Part shown: positions 25,350 to 33,904 of the stretch, one piece after another
Layout: every line of letters starts with the position of its first letter
How positions within the stretch are numbered: position 1 is the stretch's first letter
Source: Chromatiales bacterium
Lineage (GTDB): Bacteria; Pseudomonadota; Gammaproteobacteria; Steroidobacterales; GCA-2729495
Reading direction: 5' to 3'
DNA: 64,000 bases
Assembly (NCBI GenBank): GCA_020351875.1
Contig: CP070671.1
Span: 224,814-288,813 of the forward strand
Made by a program: the position numbers and the translations under genes
The notes under the pieces: model-generated
Seen by the model: only the letters and a program-made list of their open reading frames with translations
Database searches by the model: none
Told to the model about the DNA's origin: nothing

Positions 25350-28300
25350 ATGCTTCCGATATCTTTCCTGCGCCTGATCCGCATCGCATTCGTTCTCTTT
25401 CTGGGCGCCACTTTGGCGGCCTGTGGCTCGGGAAGTGGCAAGGACAGTATTCCGGGTGACCCTGTTCCCGGGTTCCAGCTGATTTTCGCCGATGAGTTCG
25501 ACCAGAATTCCCCACCCGATCCGGCGATCTGGAACATCGAAACTGGCTATGGCCCCGATAACGACGGCTGGGGCAACAACGAATGGCAACTCTACACCGA
25601 CGAGCCTGAAAACGTCCGCGTCGAGGACGGTTACCTGGTCATCCAGGCGCGGTGTCCCGTGGAGCCCTGCGGTGTGCGCGACGGCACAATCACGTCGGCA
25701 AGAATCAACACGCAGGACAAGTTCGAGTTCAAGTACGGCAAGGTCGTCGCGCGCATCAAGCCGCCCGTCGGCGAAGGCACCTGGCCGGCGTTCTGGTCCC
25801 TCGGCGCGAACTTCCCCGAAATCGGCTGGCCGCGGTCGGGTGAAATCGATTTCATGGAGATGTTTCAAGGCCGCTCCAACGAAAGAACAACGCACACCGC
25901 CATGCACTGGTGCGACCAGACTATTCAGGCGCCCGCAACCTGTGCGGCCCCCGAAGGCCGGGATCTCGAAACCCAGAATCTGGCTTTTCCCGACTCGCTC
26001 GGCGACGATTTTCATGTCTGGGAAGTGGAATGGGATGCGGACCGGATCATCGGCAGGATTGACGGCATACCTTACTTCGATTTCGATATCGATCCCGAGG
26101 TGATGGAAGAATTCCGCAGGGAGTTCTTCATGATTTTGAATATCGCAACGGGCGGTGATCTCGGCAGCAATGGCCAGCCGCCCAGTGGCAATGAGGTCTG
26201 GCCGCAGACGATGCTGGTCGACTACGTCAGGGTCTACCAGAAAATCGACGGGGACGACGACGGCGAAGGCGGCGACACCACGCCGCCGACACTCACCGAC
26301 GTGACCATCGGCTCGAACAATGCCGACCGGAGCGTTGCCACGACGGGCGACGCCGTCATCGTGGCCTTCACCGCCGACGAGCCTATCGCGACACCCACGG
26401 TCACCATTGGCGGCATTGCCGCCGACAGCGTCAATGGCCTCGGTACCGACTGGCAGGCGAGCCGCGCGCTGACCGCTGCCGATGCCGACGGCGTCATACC
26501 GTTCACGATCGAATTCCTCGATCTCGCGAGCAATCCTGGCGTACCCGTGACCACGAGCACGGACGGGAGCAGCGTGACCCTGGATACCACTGCGCCCACC
26601 GTGGCGATCGAGGGCGCGCCGGCCGCATTCGTCTCGCTCGATCCGTTTCCCGTGACCTTCCAGTTCAGCGAGCCAGTCACCGGCTTCGACGCGGACGACA
26701 TCGACGTGACGAACGGCGCTGCCGGGAACTTTGCAGGCAGCGGTGCCACTTACACGGCGGACATCACGCCCAGCGGCGTCGGCACCCTGGTCATCGGTGT
26801 CGCCGCGGGCTCTGCGGTAGACGCGGTAGGACTTCCGAACGAGGCGGCAGCCGATGTGCTCGTCACGAGCGGCCTGGATGATCCAAACGCGCCGCTACTC
26901 ACGACCGTCAGCATCGCGAGTAGCAACGCCAACTCCGGCTTCGCGCGTACCGGCGATGTTGTGACAATCAACATGATCGCCAGCGAACCCATCACGCAGC
27001 CGACGGTCACCATCGGCGGCGCACCGGCGGATCTCGTGAGCGGCGCTCTTACCAACTGGTCGGCCACCCGGACGACACTCGCCACCGACCCGGAAGGTGA
27101 GGTCGCGTTCGCGATCAGCGACTTCCAGGCGGTCGACGACGGGACGCCAGGGTTTCAGACTACGGTCACGACCGACGGCTCGTCCGTGATCTTCGATGTG
27201 ACCCCGCCGACGCTCTCCATCGAGGGTCTGCCATCGGGGACCATCCAGTTCCTGGACCCGATTGCGGTGACTTTCCAGTTCGACGAGGACGTCATCGGCT
27301 TCGACGAGGGCGACATCCAGGTGACCAACGGCACGGTCGGCGCCTTCGCCGGCGTCGATGCGGCCACCTACACGGCTGACATCACGCCGGACGGTGCCGG
27401 CGATCTCACCGTCTCCGTGGCTGCCGCTGCCGCCACTGACGGGGCGGGCAACGCCAGCGCTGGCGCGTCCGAAACGAGGGCCGTCGACGCGCAGGCCTGG
27501 CGGCTGATCTGGTCTGACGACTTCGACGGCGCCGGCCTCGACACCGGGAACTGGACGGCCCGGACCGATGCCGACTGTCCCCCACCCTGTGACGGCGTTC
27601 AGTCCTACCTGGGCGAACGCGTGACGGTCGCCGGCGGCGTGCTCACCATCGAAGCCCGCGACGAAGGCGGCTCCGTTTACACGTCGGGCCTGATCGATAC
27701 CCGCGGGAAGCTGGAGCGCACGTTCGGACGTGTCGAGATCGACGCGAGAATGCCCGGCACGCTGGGAACGCTGCCTTCACTGTGGCTGCTGCCGGCGAAT
27801 GAGGCCTACGGTCCGTGGCCCCAGTCCGGGGAAATCGACATTGTCAATGCCCCGAATCTCTTCCCGGGCAACAACACTCTGGAGCACGCGCTGCGCTATG
27901 GCCTGCCGCAGCCGGAGGAAACCGTGACGACGGCGAACTCTGTCGCACCGGGTTTGCCGACGCTCGACTTCATCCAGTACGCCATTGAATGGGAGGGCGG
28001 CGAGATCCGGTGGTTCGTGAACGACGTTCACGTGGCGACGCAGGTCCAGGACAACTGGTACGCGTTCTTCGAAGATAACGATGGCGTATACACGCTGGGG
28101 GCGGACGCAGAGCCGTTCGACCAGGATTTCTATCTGCTGATCGGTCTGCCTATTGGCAGCAATGCGGGTGGCGCGTCCACCTTCCCGCAATCGCTCGTGA
28201 TCGACGCGGTGCGCGTTTATGAGTGTGCCAACCCGGTGGATCCGGCACTCGGCACCGGCTGCAGTACCGGCACCGGCGTGCCGCCGGTGGATGCGCCGGG

Positions 28301-29561
28301 TGCGCCGTATTCCGAGATGCTGGAGATCTATACCGATGCGCCGGCCGTGCTGGATTTCGAGGAGCCGCTCGGCGCGACGGAGACGGCGGCGCTGAATCCC
28401 TTTACCTTTGCTGACGACCCGGGCGTCGTTGTCACCAGCACGATAGATGCCACGGACGGCAGCAATACCGTCTGGAATGCTGATATCCAGGCCCTTAGCG
28501 GCAACGGCGCTGTCATCATGGGCGCGGAAGGGACAGATCCCAGTGCGTCATCGCGCTGGTTCGACCTTTCAGGTGGCGGAACCGCCGGCGAATTGTTGTT
28601 CAGGATGCGCGTCAATTCGGCCACTGGCGATCCGCAGCTGGAAGCCGGACTCATTGAAAGGGGCGGGCGCGACGGGACTGTCCCGCTGACCTTCGTGGCC
28701 GATGGCCAGTGGCGCAATTTCTCGGTCAAGCTCGCGGACGTCGTGCAGGCTTCGGGCCTCGATCTCGCCAACGTGTTCGGCACAGTTGTCGGGGTGGCCG
28801 GCGGCGGCAGCGTGAATCTGGATCTCGACGATATCGAGATCAGGGTCACGTGTCGCGACGAGGGCGGCTGCCAGGCGACGCCGCGGATCCCGGGTCAGGC
28901 ACCGACCCTGGAGTATTCACAGGACTTCGAGGCGCTGGACCAAGCGGCTCCGGATGCGCTCGCCAATGACGGCTTCGTGTTCTTCGCCGACGTGTGGCTC
29001 GGCGACGTGGGCACAGGTGCGTTCCAGTACCAGTATGGCCCGGGGCCCGCGCCCAATGGTGGTGCAGGTTTCTCAGCCATCGCCAGCGGCGAAGGCGGCC
29101 CTGACCAGGGCGCCCAGTACCTGAACGTCTACAGCGATTACGGCAACGCGGATCACGGGAATGGGCTGACCATCAACACGTCGGTGTTCCAGGAACCCCG
29201 GGACCTGAATAATCGCATCATCGCCGCCGATATCCCGTCGTGCTGGACCATGACCTTTGACTACAAGTCGCCCTTCGAGAACGGCATTGCCGACCCCGAG
29301 TCAAACGCAACGGCCAATGCATTCTTCGTCACGCTCGATCCGAACGCCGGTTTCGCGACGACGAATGACATCAGGTTCGATACGACCGGAGCCAGCAACA
29401 CGGACTGGGCGAGCGGCAGCATCAGTATCGACTTATCCGATCCACTGCTGGTCGACCAGATACTGCAGTTCGGATTCAATACGACGGCAACCAACTTCGA
29501 AGATTCCGGCGTCTACTATGACAACATCGAAGTGACATCGATTCCGGGATCATGTCCTTAG
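25350..29561 (+). CDS. Multidomain GH16 lipoprotein with one active and one degenerate GH16 domain
   Basis: This 1403-residue protein has a lipoprotein signal (IAFVLFLGATLAAC), a GH16 domain (about 41-304) with catalytic EIDFME (Glu165, Asp167, Glu170), two tandem Ig-like units (310-712), a second GH16 domain (714-957) and two C-terminal beta-sandwich domains (984-1174 and 1184-1403) that resemble carbohydrate-binding modules. In the second GH16 domain the motif reads EIDIVN, so the acid/base glutamate is Asn833 and catalysis should be lost or badly impaired; it may bind glucan instead. The first domain fits endo-beta-1,3-glucanase. I chose the ATG at 25350 just before the signal peptide; ATGs at 25302 and 25308 would add a basic leader. 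Operator site C precedes it. Confidence 0.9.
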   Translation: MLPISFLRLIRIAFVLFLGATLAACGSGSGKDSIPGDPVPGFQLIFADEFDQNSPPDPAIWNIETGYGPDNDGWGNNEWQLYTDEPENVRVEDGYLVIQARCPVEPCGVRDGTITSARINTQDKFEFKYGKVVARIKPPVGEGTWPAFWSLGANFPEIGWPRSGEIDFMEMFQGRSNERTTHTAMHWCDQTIQAPATCAAPEGRDLETQNLAFPDSLGDDFHVWEVEWDADRIIGRIDGIPYFDFDIDPEVMEEFRREFFMILNIATGGDLGSNGQPPSGNEVWPQTMLVDYVRVYQKIDGDDDGEGGDTTPPTLTDVTIGSNNADRSVATTGDAVIVAFTADEPIATPTVTIGGIAADSVNGLGTDWQASRALTAADADGVIPFTIEFLDLASNPGVPVTTSTDGSSVTLDTTAPTVAIEGAPAAFVSLDPFPVTFQFSEPVTGFDADDIDVTNGAAGNFAGSGATYTADITPSGVGTLVIGVAAGSAVDAVGLPNEAAADVLVTSGLDDPNAPLLTTVSIASSNANSGFARTGDVVTINMIASEPITQPTVTIGGAPADLVSGALTNWSATRTTLATDPEGEVAFAISDFQAVDDGTPGFQTTVTTDGSSVIFDVTPPTLSIEGLPSGTIQFLDPIAVTFQFDEDVIGFDEGDIQVTNGTVGAFAGVDAATYTADITPDGAGDLTVSVAAAAATDGAGNASAGASETRAVDAQAWRLIWSDDFDGAGLDTGNWTARTDADCPPPCDGVQSYLGERVTVAGGVLTIEARDEGGSVYTSGLIDTRGKLERTFGRVEIDARMPGTLGTLPSLWLLPANEAYGPWPQSGEIDIVNAPNLFPGNNTLEHALRYGLPQPEETVTTANSVAPGLPTLDFIQYAIEWEGGEIRWFVNDVHVATQVQDNWYAFFEDNDGVYTLGADAEPFDQDFYLLIGLPIGSNAGGASTFPQSLVIDAVRVYECANPVDPALGTGCSTGTGVPPVDAPGAPYSEMLEIYTDAPAVLDFEEPLGATETAALNPFTFADDPGVVVTSTIDATDGSNTVWNADIQALSGNGAVIMGAEGTDPSASSRWFDLSGGGTAGELLFRMRVNSATGDPQLEAGLIERGGRDGTVPLTFVADGQWRNFSVKLADVVQASGLDLANVFGTVVGVAGGGSVNLDLDDIEIRVTCRDEGGCQATPRIPGQAPTLEYSQDFEALDQAAPDALANDGFVFFADVWLGDVGTGAFQYQYGPGPAPNGGAGFSAIASGEGGPDQGAQYLNVYSDYGNADHGNGLTINTSVFQEPRDLNNRIIAADIPSCWTMTFDYKSPFENGIADPESNATANAFFVTLDPNAGFATTNDIRFDTTGASNTDWASGSISIDLSDPLLVDQILQFGFNTTATNFEDSGVYYDNIEVTSIPGSCP
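26278..27487 (+). repeat. Tandem pair of ~200-residue Ig-like units
   Basis: Two consecutive units inside the large GH16 protein share the pattern: PTVTIGG, then TTDGSSV or STDGSSV, then DxTxPTxxIEG, VTFQFxExVxGFDxxDIxVTNG and TYTADITPxGxGxLxxxVAA. The similarity is also visible in the DNA. They probably act as spacers between the two GH16 domains. Confidence 0.8.
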
Positions 29562-29815
29562 TGCCTTCGGCGTGCTGGACAAGCTTGTGTTGACTTGCAG
29601 GGTCTCTAACTGGATGGCCTGCATTGATGACACCGCGATTAGCGTGTCCGGTGGTCCATGAGTTGAGTCGTGGAGTCGGGGGGCTTTCAATGAATCGCAT
29701 GCATGCTTGAATTTTTCGGGTAAGTGCGCCAACGTGTGTGCACTAATCGAAAACGCTATCAAAGAAAAAGTCCCAAATAAAAAAACAAAAGATCTCAAAA
29801 AAAAGGGTGGTCGCT

Positions 29816-32800
29816 ATGTCGCGCTTAACTCCCAACACCTCTAGCCGGAAATTCTGTCTCGTTCTGATACTCAGCCTGGTCGCTTTGACTGTGTTGACGG
29901 GTCAGGCTCATGCCACAGACGTGGTCACGACCTACAAAGATGAGCTCGGCTGGAAGTTGCAGGTCAACGGAGAAGACTTCTACGTCAAGGGGGTCAACTG
30001 GGGCTACACGCCGAGAAATGAGGATTTCAACTACAACCTCTGGGGCCAACCCGCTGACCGAATCAGAAAGGTGCTCGACTACGACATGGGGCTGTTGAAA
30101 GCAGCTGGTGTCAACGCGATTCGTAGTTTCAGCATGATTCCGCCCGAGTGGATCACCTACATTTACAAAGAACACGGCATCATGACGGTCGTCAACCCGC
30201 TGGTGGGGCGATACGGATACGAGGTTGGCGGTAGATGGGTTGAGTTTACTGATTACTCCGATCCGCTGACCCGCGCGACTCTCCTGGCCGATACCCTGGA
30301 GCTTATCGATCGATACAAGACCACGCCTGGTGTCCTGATGTTTGCCCTGGGTAACGAAAGCAACTATGGACTGTCCTGGTCGAGCTTCGAGATCGAGAAT
30401 CTTCCCGAGGGCGAACAAAACACGGCGAAGGCGCGGTACCTGTACAGCCTGTTTAATGAAATCATGCAGTCGGGGAAGAGAATCGCGCCGAATCATCCTT
30501 TCGCGGTCGTCAACGGCGATATCCAGTACATCGATCTGATCGCGGAGATCTGCACTGAAATGGATGTGCTCGGCAGTAATGTTTACCGTGGCAAGAGTTT
30601 CACGGGTCTGTGGGCCGAGGTGCAGCAGAAGCTCGATCTGCCTGTCGTCTTCTTCGAATTCGGTAGTGATGCCTATAACGCCAGGGAGCGTAAGGAGGAC
30701 GAGGCGGCTCAGGCCATGATTCTGAAAGAACAGTGGCAGGAGATGTACAACAAGTCTTACGGCAACGGTGAGGAGGGCAACTCAATCGGCGGCTTCGTAT
30801 TTGAGTGGCGCGATGAGTGGTGGAAGTACCTGCAGGACGAGAACCTGGACATCCACGATACCACCGCATCCTGGTCGAACCAGGCTTACATGTTCGACTA
30901 CAGTGAACGTAGAAACAACATGAACGAGGAGTGGTTTGGTATCGCCGCGCTCGGCAACGTGAACGCCGATGGCGTTTACGAGGCCAGGCCGAGGATGGCC
31001 TATGACGTGCTCAAGGAAATGTGGCAGGTAGACCCTTACACGTCCCAGAAGACCGCCATCAACCGGGGCATCAGCGACATGGACATGGAGATCCTGGCGT
31101 TGAAGAGCGACGTACGCGCCCTGAAGGCCGAGAGCGAGGCGAGGCGGAAGACTTTGAGTTTCAACGGCGGCAGCGTCCGCCTTGAAAGTCTGGTCCAGGG
31201 CACCGAGCAGGACATTGACGAACTCGGTGATGAAGGCACGGAATTCTCTAGCGGCCAGATGGTATTCCTGGACTTCGGGTTCGCGCCGACCGAGAGAATC
31301 CAGGGTCGGAGTTCGATCAATATCCTTGGCCAGGTGGCGGATACGGAGCCGATGATCCTTCAGTACGGGCGCCGGGGCCTGCCGGTTACCGTCCTCGTCG
31401 AACGGGAAGATCCCTTCTTTTCAGAAGGGGGGGACGCAGGCGGAACCCCGACTGTGATAGTCAGAGAGGATTTCAACGACAGAGAACGAATAGAGATCTA
31501 CGACTTCGAAGCGTCATACGACGGCGATGCCTTCGACGTGAACGCCTTCTACCATACGCCGCGTTATCACTGGAAGTATGAAGGTGACTTCTTCGGCCTG
31601 GTCCGGGAGACGACCGATCTGACCAGCCCGTTTACCGGCCAGGACATCTGGAATGCCAAAGCGCCGAACGGTGTCGAATTCATCGGCGACGAAAAGCTGA
31701 ATGGTATGAAACTCCTCGTGGGGGATGAAGTGTATTGGGGCGCCAACCCGAAGGCCATCCTGAAGTACAGCTTCAACCTCGCCGGAGTCGACTATACGTT
31801 CATGCATGCTGAGGACCTGGCTCGACGTGGCGAGTCGGGGACGGCGACGGAGCCAACCGAAATCCAGACGCGCCAGACGACCCTGTATGCGGACATCGAC
31901 ATTGGCGAGACCACGAGGCTCGAGCTCGGCGGCATCATGGCCAGCACCGAAAAGATTGGCGACGAGTACACAGAGGCCAAGGGCAGCAGAGTGAAAGTCG
32001 ACGACATTGAGTTCGAGGATACGCTGGGCTTCAAGGGGAAACTGAGCTTCGACCTGCTGGATACCAGGTCTTACCTGTCCGTCCAGTACGCGGGCCTGGT
32101 AGCGGATGGCGGCGACCCGCTGAAGGAATTTGGTACGAAACTGCCGATTTCCGGGCTTGGCAACAAGAGGGTGTTCGAAGCCGGGTCCCAGATGAATTTT
32201 GGTGACTTCATGCTTTTCCCGCGCTTCCTGTGGCGTGACAACCTCGTCGATGCGGGTCCCAGCATCGATTCGGAAATAAGCGATGGGGATGTGTTCCTGG
32301 GCATACAACCGCGCAACCGCGACGATGATGCCTTTGCCGTCCTCGACAATCGTGAAGCGACATCCTACGAGCTGTTCCTGACCTATGATCCGACGGGCGC
32401 CACGCCCTTCTACAAGTGGGACAACGACGTTCGCGAGGATGCGTCCTTCGCCTTCAACATTGGTGCCGTCTATACGGAACAATCGTCGGATACGGACTCC
32501 TATCAGTTCTTCTTTGAGCCAACAGGAGAGAACGCGGCGTTTGGCGTGGGCCTGCCAGATACTGACGTCTGGGAGGTGTCGAGCCGAATGGTTTTCGTGC
32601 CGGGCTTCGATACCCGGTTGATCCTGAATCTGCTGTACGGGAACAACCAGTCCACCGGTGACCCGGAAGGCGGCAAGCGGCAGTACTACGAAATGGATTT
32701 CACGTTCATGCGCGGGCGGCACGTGTTATCCGGTTATCTCTGGAAGGATGCGTGGGGACCATATGACTTCCAGCGGCAGTTCAATCTCACCTTCCCGTAC

Positions 32801-32980
32801 CAGGTGCAGCTGGATTATTCGATCCTGCTGGATGAATTGTTCGACCAGGATTGGTCTACGCAGATCGGCCTCAAAACGCTGTTCCGGACCTTCGATGAGG
32901 ATTCGCCCGAGCAGGAGTACCAGGACGGCGAAAACGACTGGCGATTCCTGACCTCCCTTTACATCAACTTCGTATTCTAG
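29816..32980 (+). CDS. Clan GH-A-like glycoside hydrolase fused to an outer-membrane beta-barrel
   Basis: The 1054-residue protein has a signal peptide (ending TGQAHA), then a TIM-barrel hydrolase domain (about 35-400). It opens with WKLQVNGEDFYVKGVNWGYTPRNE and carries FALGNESN (acid/base Glu181) and VVFFEFGSDAYNARE (nucleophile Glu281), as in GH2/GH5/GH72/GH158-type enzymes. A short coiled coil follows (MDMEILALKSDVRALKAESEA, about 423-445). Residues 490-1054 are alternating amphipathic strands (for example TTLYADIDIGETTRLELGGI) and the chain ends LYINFVF, the terminal phenylalanine signal for Bam-mediated outer-membrane insertion. The enzyme would thus be held on the cell surface or on the periplasmic face by its own barrel. 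Start ATG 29816 is preceded by AGGG; a GTG at 29807 is too close to it. Confidence 0.85.
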   Translation: MSRLTPNTSSRKFCLVLILSLVALTVLTGQAHATDVVTTYKDELGWKLQVNGEDFYVKGVNWGYTPRNEDFNYNLWGQPADRIRKVLDYDMGLLKAAGVNAIRSFSMIPPEWITYIYKEHGIMTVVNPLVGRYGYEVGGRWVEFTDYSDPLTRATLLADTLELIDRYKTTPGVLMFALGNESNYGLSWSSFEIENLPEGEQNTAKARYLYSLFNEIMQSGKRIAPNHPFAVVNGDIQYIDLIAEICTEMDVLGSNVYRGKSFTGLWAEVQQKLDLPVVFFEFGSDAYNARERKEDEAAQAMILKEQWQEMYNKSYGNGEEGNSIGGFVFEWRDEWWKYLQDENLDIHDTTASWSNQAYMFDYSERRNNMNEEWFGIAALGNVNADGVYEARPRMAYDVLKEMWQVDPYTSQKTAINRGISDMDMEILALKSDVRALKAESEARRKTLSFNGGSVRLESLVQGTEQDIDELGDEGTEFSSGQMVFLDFGFAPTERIQGRSSINILGQVADTEPMILQYGRRGLPVTVLVEREDPFFSEGGDAGGTPTVIVREDFNDRERIEIYDFEASYDGDAFDVNAFYHTPRYHWKYEGDFFGLVRETTDLTSPFTGQDIWNAKAPNGVEFIGDEKLNGMKLLVGDEVYWGANPKAILKYSFNLAGVDYTFMHAEDLARRGESGTATEPTEIQTRQTTLYADIDIGETTRLELGGIMASTEKIGDEYTEAKGSRVKVDDIEFEDTLGFKGKLSFDLLDTRSYLSVQYAGLVADGGDPLKEFGTKLPISGLGNKRVFEAGSQMNFGDFMLFPRFLWRDNLVDAGPSIDSEISDGDVFLGIQPRNRDDDAFAVLDNREATSYELFLTYDPTGATPFYKWDNDVREDASFAFNIGAVYTEQSSDTDSYQFFFEPTGENAAFGVGLPDTDVWEVSSRMVFVPGFDTRLILNLLYGNNQSTGDPEGGKRQYYEMDFTFMRGRHVLSGYLWKDAWGPYDFQRQFNLTFPYQVQLDYSILLDELFDQDWSTQIGLKTLFRTFDEDSPEQEYQDGENDWRFLTSLYINFVF

Positions 32981-33012
32981 TGAATGAATATGCAGTCGGA
33001 GGGACGGAGACT

Positions 33013-33876
33013 ATGAAGAAATACAACGAAAAATCTGTCAGAAACCTTGGGCTACGCGCATGGTTATTGGTGGTCATCGCGGTCGGCATCGGCGGCCTCG
33101 CGGGTTGCGGCGGGGCGCCTGACAAGGAAGTCGGCGGCAATGTCGTGGACGCCACCGGCAGGATAGAACTGCCGACAGACACACTCCTGAATCTCGCCTG
33201 CGAGGATGTGGGCATCTGGGAAGAGCAGTGTGTGCTGGATGATGATGCGAATCCCTTCCGGGGAATCACCATCGAGGAATTCAATATCAACGAGCCTGAT
33301 GAGCCGTTCAACAAGTTCGAGCTGGCGGACGGGATTCCAGCAGGCCCCACCGGCGCTAAAGCGAGGTTCTATTTCTGGGCCACGGCGCTGGCGCGGCGGC
33401 CCTTAGGCGAGAATCAGTATTTCACTGCCCTGGCCTTACACGAGTTGTACACGGTGAGCAGGGACCCGCTCATCCGGGAGCAGGCAAAAAAAGCCTATCG
33501 GTCTCTCTGGGATAATTTTTTCGGCACTGTCGTCGTTTTCGAGTGCTGCGGCGAGTTTTTTCCCTTCGACCGCGAGGACACGGGTTTTGCTGTGACGCTG
33601 AACGAGCAGGTGCTCGAACGGCTCGTTCGCGCGGCCGAATTTCCGGACCCGGGCTCGCCGGACCGTTTTTTCTACCCGGAGGGGTTTGAACCGCTCATCC
33701 CGGACGACCCCTCGACTCTGGGAGACCCGCCCGATGCGGGCCTGATCGAGTTGGAGACGCAGGATGTCATCACCGATTGGGGCTTCACCTATAGTTGCAC
33801 AGGGGAAGGAACCGACGCCGATCCGCGTCTGTGTTTCGTAGAAGTCAGCAGATTTGTGAGCCCCCTTCCCCTTTGA
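33013..33876 (+). CDS. Lipoprotein of unknown function in the glucan locus
   Basis: The 287-residue protein has a lipoprotein signal with a clear lipobox (GIGGLAGC). The mature part has no family I recognise; it contains ARFYFWATALARRPLGENQYFTALALHELYTVSRDPLIREQAKKAYRSLWDN, a helical segment like a short tetratricopeptide or alpha-toroid unit, and several cysteines (CEDVGIWEEQC, ECCGE). The ATG at 33013 is preceded by GGAG five bases upstream; a GTG at 32980 overlaps the previous stop. It lies between two GH-A-like hydrolase genes on one strand with short gaps and may be an accessory or partner of the barrel-anchored enzyme. Confidence 0.75.
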   Translation: MKKYNEKSVRNLGLRAWLLVVIAVGIGGLAGCGGAPDKEVGGNVVDATGRIELPTDTLLNLACEDVGIWEEQCVLDDDANPFRGITIEEFNINEPDEPFNKFELADGIPAGPTGAKARFYFWATALARRPLGENQYFTALALHELYTVSRDPLIREQAKKAYRSLWDNFFGTVVVFECCGEFFPFDREDTGFAVTLNEQVLERLVRAAEFPDPGSPDRFFYPEGFEPLIPDDPSTLGDPPDAGLIELETQDVITDWGFTYSCTGEGTDADPRLCFVEVSRFVSPLPL

Positions 33877-33904
33877 GGACGGACATCGGCGAGACCCCTT
33901 GATC

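Noticed and set aside
29628..29648. TGACACCGC followed by GCGTGTC upstream of the barrel-fused hydrolase, a possible fifth LacI site
   Set aside because: The left half resembles site A but the arms are separated by a longer centre and the TGTCAA arm is missing; not counted as an operator.
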